Counted from the first letter of the stretch, positions 1 to 9,479 are shown. The stretch: 10,067 bases of DNA from Spirochaeta sp. (GCA_020201015.1 JAIVHN010000096.1:1-10067), one strand, 5' to 3'. Numbers and translations are program-made. The notes: generated by a model not told the origin, from the letters alone.

Positions 1-1184
1 CGTGTGGTTTTCCCTATTCGCAATAAAGTTGGCGAAACGGTAGGCTTTGGGGCCCGAACACTTGACGGTAGTGAGCCGAAATACTTGAATTCGCCTGAGT
101 CGGAAGTGTTTCATAAGCGGGAACTACTGTACGGGCTCGACAAAGCATATGCCGATATACGCCAGCAGCGACGATTTATACTTGTAGAGGGATACCTGGA
201 TGTACTGGCGCTACACCAGGCTGGATTTGTAACTGCCGTGGCGCCTCTGGGTACCGCGTTCGGACTTGATCAAGCAAAAACTCTTGCACGAGTCGCAGAT
301 GAAGCCATCATATTTTTCGATGGTGACACAGCAGGTATTGAGGCGGCTGTTAAGGCTGCAATGGTATGTGAAGACATTGGACTTGACTGCCGTGCAGTGA
401 TGCTACCAGAGGGAAAAGACCCTGCGGATATTGCTCTGCAGCAAGGGGCTGATGCTCTGCGGAGCCTGCTTACAGCGGCCCCACATATAATGAATTTTCT
501 GGTGGAGTATGCCGTTACAGGCGTAGATATACAAGACGCAGGGGGAAGGGATGTTGCCCTAAACAAGGTATTCCCCTATATTGAAAAAATACGTTCGGAA
601 GTGCGCCGCGAGACATTTTTTGATACATTAGGCGACGCACTTGGAGTAGACCCTCAGGCGGTACGTAAAGATTTTCAGCAGGGGAGGAAAAAGTCCGACG
701 CTCAACTCGGCCCCAAAAATTCGGATATTGGTTCAGGTGCAGATCAAGTTTCTCTCGACCTTTACGTACTCCTGGCTGCGGCCGCTCACAGAGATGAGTT
801 CAGTTTCTTGCGACGCGTAGTTAAACTGCATGATCTGAAGGATACTCGTGCAAAGGCTCTCTACATCGCACTTGAGGAAGCATATCGTAATGAGGAACAA
901 TCGGTAGAGCGACTGCTTGAGCGTATCATGGACGAAGATCTTCGACGCATGCTGGTGCGGAAACTTGCCTCTGATGAATTCGCGGGCGAGGGACACTTAC
1001 TCATTGCCGAAGGTGCAAGGAGTATACGAGAACGGGGATTCAGAGAAAAGCAACAACATATAGATATTGAGTTGCGAAGGCTACAGCGGAGCCGAGAACC
1101 CGACCGGCGCGAGCGTGAACAAGAACTGCTCCAGAATAAAATTGATATTGATCGAGAATTGGCCCATGTGAAGGACATCATTGG

Positions 1185-1188
<4 letters not shown>
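1..1188 (+). CDS. dnaG: DNA primase DnaG, 5'-truncated by the window edge
   Basis: Synthesises the RNA primers for lagging-strand and origin replication, working with the DnaB helicase. The frame is open from base 1, so the zinc-binding domain and the N-terminal part of the polymerase domain lie outside the window. Visible are the FPIRN...GFGAR motif, the PKYLNSPES...F..RELLYGL block typical of DnaG, and the TOPRIM core: the metal-binding glutamate of VEGYLD (bases 187-189) and the DGD pair of FFDGDTAG (319-327). The LPEGKDPAD motif follows. The rest (from about base 690) is the less conserved, charged and helical C-terminal region that in the family binds DnaB. The stop TGA overlaps the rpoD start as ATGA, so the two are translationally coupled, as in a macromolecular-synthesis operon without rpsU. 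About 395 residues are seen, in line with the same part of E. coli primase; I see no internal damage. Confidence 0.97.
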
Positions 1189-2757
<1,569 letters not shown>

Positions 2758-2764
2758 GCTAATA

Positions 2765-2770
2765 GAGGAG
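2765..2770 (+). promoter_or_regulatory. Ribosome binding site of the zinc-ribbon gene
   Basis: GAGGAG lies 9 bases before the GTG at 2780, in the 22-base gap after rpoD. It decides the GTG start, as no in-frame ATG near the N-terminus fits the family better. Confidence 0.7.
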
Positions 2771-2779
2771 AAAATCAGG

Positions 2780-3727
2780 GTGGTTGTACAGGATGTTATC
2801 GAGCGATTACGCTCATTGCAAAGTATTTTATCTGAAAAGTTTCGCATTGAATCGGAGATCGAAGATCTTCCGGAAGCGCTATCTACGAAAATTGAGCTTG
2901 TGAGTCGGCTTAAACGTAGTTACATAGAAAAGAATGCTCATTATGAGGAAGTTAAGAATCGAATCCGTGATTTCCGTCTTGAAATGGAAGAGGCTGAGCG
3001 TGATCGAGAAAAATATGAACTACAGATGGATCAGATTAAGACCCAACGTGAGTATGAGGCGCTTGACAAAGAGATTCGTGAGGCATCTGAGCGTGAACAA
3101 AGCCTACGCAAAGACGTGCAACGCGAAGAAAAAGTTCTCTCAGAGACGAGTGCTGAGCTAGAACGCGAAGAGCAAATGATACAAAGCCAAGAGCAAGAAC
3201 TGACCGAAGAACAAGAAAAAATTAAGCAAGAGATTGAGAGCCGTAAGCAACAGCTTGCTGAGTTGGAGACGGAAGAAAAAGAACTAACCCCTGGTTTAGA
3301 AGATGATCTGCTTTTTAAGTTTGAGCGGATCATTCGAAGTAAAGAAGGCGAAGGAATCGTTTCGCTTCGGAAAGGTGTCTGCACCGGCTGCCAAATGATC
3401 TTATCTAATCAGTTCGTTAACGATGTTCGTCGTGGTGATGAAATCAAGTTTTGTCCCTACTGTAGTAAAATCGTTTTCTATCTTGGCGAGGATGAAGCCT
3501 TGTATCAAAGTAATGATTCTGAAGGATTAGTTGATCTTATGAACGAATTCGACGAAACCGATGTGCTCGATGAGGAGCCTCTTGATTTAACGAGTTCCGA
3601 CGATGACGATGTGGACGACGAAGAAGAGGAGCTTGAAGAAGACGAAGATGAGGACGATTACGACGAGGACGATGAAGACTTTGACAGCGACGATGACGAA
3701 GACGAAGAGGAAGACGAAGAGGATTAA
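2780..3727 (+). CDS. Coiled-coil protein with C4-type zinc ribbon (COG1579 / DUF164-like) and acidic tail
   Basis: Predicted cytoplasmic nucleic-acid-associated protein; the family (PF02591) has no firmly agreed function that I can name. Residues about 5-180 are charged and heptad-rich, forming long coiled-coil helices, with the family-typical segment IKTQREYEALDKEI near residue 87. The zinc ribbon uses C201, C204, C225 and C228 (CTGC...FCPYC), all present, preceded by the usual YxRI-like stretch FERIIRSKEGEGIVSLRKGVC. After residue 260 comes an unusual addition: residues 274-315 hold 37 acidic residues out of 42. The start is GTG with a strong GAGGAG upstream. It sits 22 bases after rpoD and probably belongs to the same transcript; the RNase P RNA begins about 42 bases after its stop. 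In T. pallidum a comparable gene follows rpoD. The family assignment is firm; the role is unknown. Confidence 0.88.
   Translation: MVVQDVIERLRSLQSILSEKFRIESEIEDLPEALSTKIELVSRLKRSYIEKNAHYEEVKNRIRDFRLEMEEAERDREKYELQMDQIKTQREYEALDKEIREASEREQSLRKDVQREEKVLSETSAELEREEQMIQSQEQELTEEQEKIKQEIESRKQQLAELETEEKELTPGLEDDLLFKFERIIRSKEGEGIVSLRKGVCTGCQMILSNQFVNDVRRGDEIKFCPYCSKIVFYLGEDEALYQSNDSEGLVDLMNEFDETDVLDEEPLDLTSSDDDDVDDEEEELEEDEDEDDYDEDDEDFDSDDDEDEEEDEED
3599..3724 (+). repeat. GAN-triplet low-complexity tract encoding the acidic tail
   Basis: Nearly every codon here is GAC, GAT, GAA or GAG, giving 42 codons of which 37 encode Asp or Glu; the exceptions are single V, L, Y, F and S. It is low-complexity and prone to triplet-unit length change, which would keep the frame. 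It ends directly at the TAA stop. Confidence 0.85.
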
Positions 3728-3769
3728 AAGAACGTCCATATTCCAGTTGTTCGGTTACAAGTGGGCGGC

Positions 3770-4175
3770 TTGGAGCGAGGCAGGCTGGAACGTCGCCGGC
3801 TATGCTTACGTAAGTGAGTCGTAGCGGGAGGAAAGTCCGGGCTCCGTAGAGCACGACGCCGGGTAACCCCCGGACCCGGATACGGGATAGAAAGTGCCGC
3901 AGAAACGATACCGCCCTCAATCTCTGCGGAAGTTGGGGGTAAGGGTGAAATGGTGAGGTAAGAGCTCACCGGCGATGAGGCAACTCATCGTGCTGAGGCA
4001 AACCTCGTCGGGAGCAAGGCCAAGCAGTGGGTGAGTTGCTCGCTCTTTAGCCCGCGGGTAGGTCGCTAGAGTCGGCCGGAGACGGCCGACGTAGAGAGAT
4101 GACGTTTTCGGCTGGTTTGGGTTACGACCCGATCGGCCGTACAGAACCCGGCTTACAGGCCTGCTTCGCTCCAAA
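3770..4175 (+). ncRNA. rnpB: RNase P RNA, bacterial type A, complete
   Basis: Catalytic RNA that removes 5' leaders from pre-tRNAs together with the RnpA protein. The ends are set by helix P1: 3770-3785 pairs with 4159-4174 over 16 base pairs. P2 pairs AACGTC 3789-3794 with GACGTT 4101-4106. P3 is GCTATG/CGTAGC (3799-3825) with an inner stem closed by a GTAA loop. The universal GAGGAAAGTCCGG core (about 3828-3840) and ACAGAACCCGGCTTA (4141-4155) form P4. AGGGTGAAATGGTGAGGTAAGAG (from 3942, the P10/P11 core) and GAGCAAGGCC are conserved; P13 has a GCAA loop; GGGTAGG holds the tRNA-CCA-binding loop of P15. P18 (4071-4090) is a perfect 8-pair stem with a GAGA loop. An extra P19 (4109-4139) is capped by a UACG loop. 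At about 406 nucleotides it is slightly longer than E. coli's 377. A -10-like GTTACA at 3754 followed by a G-rich discriminator could be its promoter, without a clear -35. Confidence 0.97.
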
Positions 4176-4189
4176 CCACCCGAAACACC

Positions 4190-4223
4190 GTCTGCTTTGG
4201 CGTCCTTCTGCCGCTAAGCAAAC
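4190..4223 (+). terminator. Possible imperfect terminator hairpin after rnpB
   Basis: GTCTGCTT (4190-4197) pairs with AAGCAAAC (4216-4223) with one mismatch, and GGC/GCC inside extends the stem across an unpaired stretch. A short T run (4239-4243) comes some 15 bases later, too far for a standard intrinsic terminator. It is the only candidate I see between the RNA and the TPR gene. Confidence 0.25.
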
Positions 4224-4233
4224 TCCGGTTCGA

Positions 4234-4262
4234 TTGACTTTTTACCGAAACTGTAATTAAAT
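4234..4262 (+). promoter_or_regulatory. Possible sigma-70 promoter of the TPR-mre operon
   Basis: TTGACT (4234-4239) is 5/6 to the -35 consensus; a 17-base gap leads to TTAAAT (4257-4262), 4/6 to the -10. Predicted transcription would begin near 4269, only about 9 bases before the start codon, which would leave almost no ribosome binding site, so this is a weak call. Read-through from rnpB is the alternative. Confidence 0.25.
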
Positions 4263-4277
4263 GGCGGTGGATTCAGC

Positions 4278-5237
4278 ATGAGAGACCCCGAAGGCCGATT
4301 TCGCATTTCCGGTGGCGCGATAAAGGCCCCAAACGGTATTGCGCCCATTACAGCGTTCTTAGCAGTTGCAGTTCTCCTAGTCGGCGTTCTGGCCTCAATC
4401 CTCTTTTTAAGTGGACGTCTAAGTTCGTTACCAATGGTACGGTTGGGCAGTAATGTTGAGTTGGCGCGCCTCTGGGAGGCGCAAGAGTATGGTGAGCTCA
4501 TTGAGCGCGCGGATCTCCGGCTTGAAGAGCGAACGCTTGACTATGAATCATTGCTCCTCTCGGGCTTTGCGTATTTCTACCTTGGCATTGATCAGATTGA
4601 TACCGAGACCCAGCTTGATTACATGACGGAAGCGGTAATTAGGTTGCGTAAAGCAAAACTGCACGGCAGATCAGAAATGCAAAGTGAGTTGAACTATATA
4701 CTTGGAAAGTCCTATTTCCATAAGGGAGTTTACTACGACGATCTTGCCATTGAGTATCTCGCTGCCAGTCTCGATGATGGATACATATCTATGGATACAC
4801 ATGAGTATTTAGCACTTGCGCATGCAAGGCGGAAGGAGTATGAAGAGAGTGTTTATCATCTTGAACGTGCGGTGGAGCTGAATCCAGAAGACCTTTTGTA
4901 TTACACCCTCGGAACTACAAGGATGCAGATAGGACACAACGAGGAAGCGCAACAAAGCTTCCGTGAAGCTGTCCGAATTACTTCCGACGAGTATCTGAAG
5001 CAGCAGTCACAGATTCGTCTGGGTGAATTGCTAAAAATGAACGGCGACTATGACGAAGCCGAGGAGCAGATGCGTCTTGTTCTGCGGGATAATCCGCAGG
5101 CTGCAGATGCACATTTTATTCTTGGTGAGATATACAGTGCACGTGGTGATAGAGAGCGTGCTCGCTACGAGTGGCGCGAGGCGGTTCGTATCGAACCACG
5201 CCACGTAGATGCTCTTCAGAGTTTACAGAACAACTAA
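4278..5237 (+). CDS. Membrane-anchored TPR protein, first gene of the mre cluster
   Basis: Probably a scaffold protein held in the inner membrane. Residues 1-20 are basic (R2, R7, R9, K16), followed by one hydrophobic segment at about 22-47 ([21 protein letters not shown]), which predicts N-in topology and a periplasmic C-terminal domain. From about residue 60 the chain is helical, and from about 125 to the end it shows four or five tetratricopeptide repeats; clear ones are [62 protein letters not shown] and [16 protein letters not shown]. The ATG at 4278 follows GGCGGTGG with 7-8 bases between. Its stop lies 13 bases before mreB, so it is likely co-transcribed. A TPR gene sits in the comparable place in Treponema; a role in organising the elongation machinery is inferred from context only. 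Partner proteins cannot be read from the sequence. Confidence 0.9.
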   Translation: MRDPEGRFRISGGAIKAPNGIAPITAFLAVAVLLVGVLASILFLSGRLSSLPMVRLGSNVELARLWEAQEYGELIERADLRLEERTLDYESLLLSGFAYFYLGIDQIDTETQLDYMTEAVIRLRKAKLHGRSEMQSELNYILGKSYFHKGVYYDDLAIEYLAASLDDGYISMDTHEYLALAHARRKEYEESVYHLERAVELNPEDLLYYTLGTTRMQIGHNEEAQQSFREAVRITSDEYLKQQSQIRLGELLKMNGDYDEAEEQMRLVLRDNPQAADAHFILGEIYSARGDRERARYEWREAVRIEPRHVDALQSLQNN

Positions 5238-5241
5238 AAGC

Positions 5242-5247
5242 GGAGGG
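5242..5247 (+). promoter_or_regulatory. Ribosome binding site deciding the mreB start
   Basis: GGAGGG lies 3-4 bases before ATG 5251 in the 13-base gap after the TPR gene. The frame is open further upstream to an ATG at 5209 inside the TPR gene, but that start has no such site and would add a non-conserved N-terminus. Confidence 0.6.
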
Positions 5248-5250
5248 TCC

Positions 5251-6105
5251 ATGGGGCTGGCTAAACTGTTTGATGCTTTTTCTACAGATATTGGAATTGA
5301 CCTTGGCACATGTAACACTCTTATATACATAAGAGGTAAAGGCATAATGGTGAGTGAGCCTTCGGTAGTCGCCGTAGAGCGTGGGACGAAGAAGGTAGTA
5401 GCTGTTGGCGAAGAAGCTAAGCGTATGCTGTGGAAAACCCCCGGTGACATCATCGCAATACGGCCTTTGCGAGACGGTGTTATAGCTGATCTTGAGACAA
5501 CTGAGAAAATGATTCGCTACTTCATTGGCAAAGTATTGCAACGACGATGGCTGATCAAACCGCGAATGGTTGTTGGAGTTCCTTCTTGCATCACCGAAGT
5601 CGAGCGCCGTGCTGTCGAGGAGAGTGCCTACAAAGCAGGGGCGCGTGAGGTCAAGGTTATTGAAGAATCCCTTGCGGCAGCAATTGGTGCGAACATTCCG
5701 ATATATGAACCCGCAGGCCACATGGTCTGTGATATAGGTGGTGGCACAAGCGAGATCTCGGTGATCTCTTTGGGAGGCATGGTTGTGACCAATGCTATTC
5801 GGCTTGGAGGCGATGAGTTTGATGAGGCTATCATTAAGCACGTGCGAACAGTTCATAAGATTAAACGAACCTTGGGGCAAACTCCTCCGGAGTTGGCGGC
5901 AGATATCGTCGAACGCGGCATCGTTATGACTGGCGGTGGTTCCTTACTCAAAGGTCTTGATACTCTCATTGCAAACGAGACCGGTGTTCCATGCTTTAAA
6001 GCCGAAGATCCATTGAACTGCGTTGCGTTGGGTGCAGGCATGTATTTTGAACGTGAACGCAGTAAAAACGCTGGCGCACGGCATAGCTTATATAACCGAC
6101 TCTAA
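5251..6105 (+). CDS. mreB: Rod-shape actin homologue MreB with an internal in-frame loss of about 60 residues
   Basis: Cytoplasmic actin-like ATPase whose membrane-bound filaments guide the elongasome. [24 protein letters not shown] fixes the start. Visible are phosphate-1 (D17, G19, T20 of GIDLGT), the [20 protein letters not shown] block, [13 protein letters not shown], phosphate-2 (D161 and GGG of CDIGGGTSE) and the adenosine motif VMTGGGSLL (G228-G230), then [12 protein letters not shown]. At residue 203/204 (bases 5857-5862) the text jumps from [14 protein letters not shown] to [15 protein letters not shown]. In other MreB proteins about 60 residues lie between these points, including the GERTAExIK segment that contacts the nucleotide and nearly all of subdomain IIB. 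The product is 284 residues instead of the usual 335-350. The frame is kept. mreC follows after 12 bases. The family is certain; function of this form is doubtful, and an assembly error must be excluded. Confidence 0.93.
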   Translation: MGLAKLFDAFSTDIGIDLGTCNTLIYIRGKGIMVSEPSVVAVERGTKKVVAVGEEAKRMLWKTPGDIIAIRPLRDGVIADLETTEKMIRYFIGKVLQRRWLIKPRMVVGVPSCITEVERRAVEESAYKAGAREVKVIEESLAAAIGANIPIYEPAGHMVCDIGGGTSEISVISLGGMVVTNAIRLGGDEFDEAIIKHVRTVHKIKRTLGQTPPELAADIVERGIVMTGGGSLLKGLDTLIANETGVPCFKAEDPLNCVALGAGMYFERERSKNAGARHSLYNRL

Positions 6106-6117
6106 GGCGGTTTAACT

Positions 6118-7011
6118 ATGCGTAGGTTTCGTGAGCTCGTACGTATCCACGGTACCGGCGTATCGTTAACTGCATTGCTACTCAGCGCTGGCCTGATGCT
6201 TGTGTTTCAAAGTGGGCCAACAAGGGGAGGTTTTGGTGAGCTCGGACTCAGTGTTGTCGGTTCGGTGCAGCAGAGCACTGCATGGGTGCTTGGCGGGATT
6301 TCATCTACCATTGGGTCGGTGAGTGAGCTCGGAAATCTTAGAAGCGACTACGAAGCGCTGCTTGAGCAACTTCTTGAGTACGAGGCTGCGCAACAAGACC
6401 TTGCGGAGTTGCGGCAGGAATTGTTTAGCTTGCGCGAACTGATTGGGTTTTCTGAGCAGCTTGAAACCCGCAACATTCCAGCCCGTGTAATTGGAAAAGA
6501 TCCAGGAAATTTTTTTTCAACGATTAGTATAAACAAAGGCCGCCGCGACGGACTGCGCGTGGATCTACCGGTAATTGCGGTTCAAGATAACGGTGAAGGA
6601 TTGGTGGGTCGTATAGCCCATGTGGGTGCCGGTAGCTCTATTGTGCGTCCTATCTTTGATAGTGCCTCGTTTGTTGCGGCCCGGCTTCAGAGCTCACGAC
6701 ACGAGGGGCTGGTGTCAGGGGGCGGCGTTGGGAACAACACATTGCTTATGCGATACGTGCCTGAAGGAGTCCGCAGTGAAATTGGGTATGGTAACGTTGT
6801 GGTTACGAGCGGAATGAGTGAAGTCTTTCCTCCCGGTATTCGCATAGGACGGGTTCAATCAATAAGCTCACAACCGTACGAAACATCGCTCGAGCTTGAA
6901 CTCAGTTCCGTGGTAGATTTCTCCCGGTTAGAGTATGTACTGGTGATCGACCATAACTACCATAACCAAGGCGCCAGCTTAAATAATCACGACCAGACTG
7001 GAAATAATTGA
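6118..7011 (+). CDS. mreC: Rod-shape-determining protein MreC
   Basis: Bitopic inner-membrane protein that links MreB and MreD to PBP2 and stimulates its activity in the periplasm. After a basic N-terminus (MRRFRELVRIHG) comes one transmembrane helix at about residues 14-33, then a helical, coiled-coil segment (about 65-110, ending LRQELFSLRELIGF), then the beta-rich MreC domain opening with IPARVIGKDPGNFFSTISINKGRRDGL and closing with VVTSGMSEVFPPGIRIGRV, both family hallmarks. At 297 residues it has normal length, with a short polar tail after the domain. AGGCGG lies 7 bases before the ATG. The stop TGA lies at the mreD start, so mreC and mreD are coupled. No damage seen. Confidence 0.95.
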   Translation: MRRFRELVRIHGTGVSLTALLLSAGLMLVFQSGPTRGGFGELGLSVVGSVQQSTAWVLGGISSTIGSVSELGNLRSDYEALLEQLLEYEAAQQDLAELRQELFSLRELIGFSEQLETRNIPARVIGKDPGNFFSTISINKGRRDGLRVDLPVIAVQDNGEGLVGRIAHVGAGSSIVRPIFDSASFVAARLQSSRHEGLVSGGGVGNNTLLMRYVPEGVRSEIGYGNVVVTSGMSEVFPPGIRIGRVQSISSQPYETSLELELSSVVDFSRLEYVLVIDHNYHNQGASLNNHDQTGNN

Positions 7012-7013
7012 GA

Positions 7014-7523
7014 ATGACTGGAAAAATTATTCGTGCTGCCGTGCTTGCAAGCCTCATGGGGGTGTTGCAAACGAATCTTTTGCGTTTTGTATTGCCAACA
7101 CTGGTCGTTCCCGATCTTGCCCTTATAGTTCTTGTGTTTTTTGCGCACCGCAACGGCTCGTTTGCGGGGCAGTTTGCTGGGTTCTTTACTGGGCTGGGGT
7201 TGGATTTTCTGAGTCTTGCGCCTTTAGGATTCTATGCGTTTATCTACACAGTTTTGGGTTTTCTTTTCGGTCTCACCGAGGATCGAATTGTACTTGACGG
7301 AGTAGTCTTTCCTTTTGTGGCTTTGTTCTTTGCCACCCTGATAAAAGCCCTTATTGCGGGAGCTTTGGCGGGGGTATTCTCGATTGATACCGCAAGTGTT
7401 GGTTTATTGGGTGCGCGAGTCTGGATTGAAATTGGTTTAACTGCACTCATTGCTCCGCTGCTGTTTTCTTTAATGTCTATTCTGGGACTCTTTCATGCTC
7501 AGCAACGTGGAGGCTTTCGCTAA
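7014..7523 (+). CDS. mreD: Rod-shape-determining membrane protein MreD
   Basis: Integral inner-membrane subunit of the elongasome. The 169 residues are strongly hydrophobic, with five or six membrane helices (about 7-27, 30-46, 50-64, 68-87, 95-120, 136-160). The segment LPTLVVPDLALIVLVFFAHRNG and the following GLGLDFLSLAPLGFYAF are the conserved MreD pattern. I chose ATG 7014, 2 bases after the mreC stop; a TTG at 7008 overlapping that stop (TTGA) is possible and adds two residues. A GGA at 7000-7002 is the only weak ribosome site. The stop TAA shares its last base with the mrdA start (TAATG), so the order mreC-mreD-mrdA is fully coupled. Confidence 0.92.
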   Translation: MTGKIIRAAVLASLMGVLQTNLLRFVLPTLVVPDLALIVLVFFAHRNGSFAGQFAGFFTGLGLDFLSLAPLGFYAFIYTVLGFLFGLTEDRIVLDGVVFPFVALFFATLIKALIAGALAGVFSIDTASVGLLGARVWIEIGLTALIAPLLFSLMSILGLFHAQQRGGFR

Positions 7524-9373
7524 TGGCTCCTTTCTATCCACCAGGAACAAGTTCGGTTTCACGTGGACGCATGGCGGCATTGCTCATATTTGTTAGCATG
7601 ATGTTCCTCTTGTACGTGGGGTACCTATTTTCGCTACAGATTGTTGATGGGTACTTTTATAGTATGAGGTCTGAGCAGGTAACACAACGGAGCTCTGTAA
7701 TCCCAGCTGTACGCGGACACATCTTTGATCGTAGTTATGATGAGCCTTTGGTAGTGAATGTAGACTCCTTCGCAGTGTACATGAACCCCTTTAATGTTCC
7801 CCGTGGAGAACACGATGCCGTGTTTGAGCGGCTTGCCGGTCTGCTTGAGATTAGTGTTGCTGAAATCCACCGAAGTGTTCCAACATCGCGTTACGGGATC
7901 TATCAGCCGATTGAAATACAAGGTGGTGTGCCATACGAGACCATCACTAAATTGGCTGAACGCATAGAGGCGTTCCCAGGTGTGTTCTGGGAGAGCAAAC
8001 CTGTGCGGCGGTATGTCCACGGTGATTCTATGGCACATATACTTGGCTATGTGGGGGAAATAACACCTGAAGAGCTTCAGGTGTTGTATAACCGGGGATA
8101 TACGGGCACCTCTGTACTTGGTAAAAGTGGCGTAGAGCAAGAATATGATCAGCTACTACGCGGCGCAGACGGACGCCGTTTTCGCATGGTCGACGCACGT
8201 GGACGGCAGGTAGGTGAAGGGAGTCGTGATGATGTTCCTCCGGAACTTGGCAATAATCTGGTGCTTACTATTGATAGAAGGATTCAACAACTCTCAGAGC
8301 AAGCGCTCGGCGACCGTATTGGCTCAGTAGTGGTATTGCGGCCACATACCGGTGAAGTTCTATCTATGGTGTCCTATCCGCGATACGATGCAAATTTGTT
8401 TTCAACTACCAGTCGCACCCAAGCTTTTTCTCAGTTGAGCGGCGACCTACGGGCGCCTTTTTTAAATCGGGCGATCCAGTCCAGTGCTCCACCCGCATCC
8501 TCTTTCAAAGTCGTTATGACTGCCGCCTTGTTGGAGGAAAAAACCTTCTCCCCCAGTGCGACCGTTAACTGTACGGGCTCACGAAGGTATGGAAACAGAG
8601 TGTTTAACTGCCATGTTAGTTATGGCCATGGTCGACTAAATCTCTATCAAGGCTTGGCGCAATCATGCAACATATATTTTTACACGGTCGGAACCGACTA
8701 TCTCGGTGAGCAAAATATCATAAACTACGCGCGACGTCTTGGGTTGGGTGAGCGTTCAGGAATTGATTTACCAGGAGAGATTGCCGGGGTGGTTCCAAGC
8801 CCCGAGTGGAAGAGAGACAATTATGGGTCACCCTGGGTGGGGGGCGACACCGTCAACCTGTCCATTGGACAAGGCTTTATTGAAACAACTTCGCTACAAA
8901 TGGCGAACATGGTTGCAATGGTTGTTAACGATGGGGTTTTATATCGACCGCATATACTTAAGCAGGTGAGAAATCCTGTTACTGGTGAGGTTATTCATGA
9001 AGTTGAGCCAGAAGTAGCTAAGACCGCAGAGATGAGTCTTGAAACATTTGAGGAAACCAGACGAGCCATGCGCGAGGTTATTACCGATGGAACAGCGAAT
9101 GTTGTTATAACAACGCGAGCTGTTAAGGTTGCTGGCAAGACTGGAACCGGTCAGACCGGTGTTGAAGATCGGCTGCACTCTTGGTTTGTTGCTTATGCAC
9201 CGTACGAAGGCGCAAATCCGGAAGATCAGGTGGTCGTAGTTGTCATGGTTGACGCCTCAAACGACTGGGAGTGGTGGGCGCCGAAAGCGGCCAACATCAT
9301 TATTCATGGTATATTCACTGACCAGGATTATGAAGACACTGTGCGATCGCTTCGCCCCTTGTGGTACCTTTAG
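7523..9373 (+). CDS. mrdA: Penicillin-binding protein 2 (MrdA), elongasome transpeptidase
   Basis: Class B PBP that cross-links peptidoglycan during side-wall growth, normally paired with the glycosyltransferase RodA. It has a short cytoplasmic N-terminus, a membrane anchor at about residues 15-39, and a pedestal domain with RGHIFDR (from R64), LGYVGEITPEEL and GKSGVEQEYDQLLRGADGRR. The transpeptidase domain has all three active-site motifs: S326-S-F-K329 (nucleophile and general base, in the family more often GSTFK; here PPASSFK), S381-C-N383 and K539-T-G541. At 616 residues the length is normal. GTGGAGG upstream (about 7507-7513) with 9 bases of spacing serves the ATG that overlaps the mreD stop. 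Last gene of the operon here: rodA does not follow. Confidence 0.96.
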   Translation: MAPFYPPGTSSVSRGRMAALLIFVSMMFLLYVGYLFSLQIVDGYFYSMRSEQVTQRSSVIPAVRGHIFDRSYDEPLVVNVDSFAVYMNPFNVPRGEHDAVFERLAGLLEISVAEIHRSVPTSRYGIYQPIEIQGGVPYETITKLAERIEAFPGVFWESKPVRRYVHGDSMAHILGYVGEITPEELQVLYNRGYTGTSVLGKSGVEQEYDQLLRGADGRRFRMVDARGRQVGEGSRDDVPPELGNNLVLTIDRRIQQLSEQALGDRIGSVVVLRPHTGEVLSMVSYPRYDANLFSTTSRTQAFSQLSGDLRAPFLNRAIQSSAPPASSFKVVMTAALLEEKTFSPSATVNCTGSRRYGNRVFNCHVSYGHGRLNLYQGLAQSCNIYFYTVGTDYLGEQNIINYARRLGLGERSGIDLPGEIAGVVPSPEWKRDNYGSPWVGGDTVNLSIGQGFIETTSLQMANMVAMVVNDGVLYRPHILKQVRNPVTGEVIHEVEPEVAKTAEMSLETFEETRRAMREVITDGTANVVITTRAVKVAGKTGTGQTGVEDRLHSWFVAYAPYEGANPEDQVVVVVMVDASNDWEWWAPKAANIIIHGIFTDQDYEDTVRSLRPLWYL

Positions 9374-9453
9374 GAGACTGTTTCGGCGCGTGAAGCAAGC
9401 GTTGAGTTTCCCGCCAGCGTATAAATTAGTGCACAGCTTAATAAATTTTCCAA

Positions 9454-9476
9454 GGCGCTTATTGGTCGTAAGCACC
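9454..9476 (-). terminator. Possible terminator hairpin of mazG
   Basis: GGCGCTTA (9454-9461) and TAAGCACC (9469-9476) pair over eight positions with one mismatch around a 7-base loop, 3 bases beyond the mazG stop on the minus strand. The following minus-strand bases (TTGGAAAATTTATT) are A/T-rich but not a clean T run. The hairpin lies in the 106-base convergent gap and might serve both genes. Nothing else is recognisable in that gap. Confidence 0.35.
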
Positions 9477-9479
9477 AGG

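Noticed and set aside
3681..3686. TTGACA as a -35 box for rnpB
   Set aside because: It lies in the acidic-tail codons, and no -10-like hexamer stands at 16-18 bases; it is about 80 bases too far from the RNA 5' end.
3737..3742. CATATT as a -10 box for rnpB
   Set aside because: Only 4/6 match and no -35 at the right distance.
4261..4281. Six-codon leader ORF (MAVDSA) whose stop overlaps the TPR gene start
   Set aside because: No ribosome site before it and no regulatory logic visible; such a short overlap is expected by chance.
5209..5250. Upstream ATG 5209 as the mreB start
   Set aside because: It lies inside the TPR gene, has no ribosome site and adds a non-conserved leader; GGAGGG and the conserved [10 protein letters not shown] start point to 5251.
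5116..5880. Long minus-strand open frame (254 codons) opposite the TPR and mreB genes
   Set aside because: It is a shadow of well-identified genes, has no recognisable domain and no supporting ribosome site.
8498..8509. Damaged PBP2 active site (SSFK in place of STFK)
   Set aside because: The SxxK pattern is kept and the other two motifs are intact, so this is normal variation.
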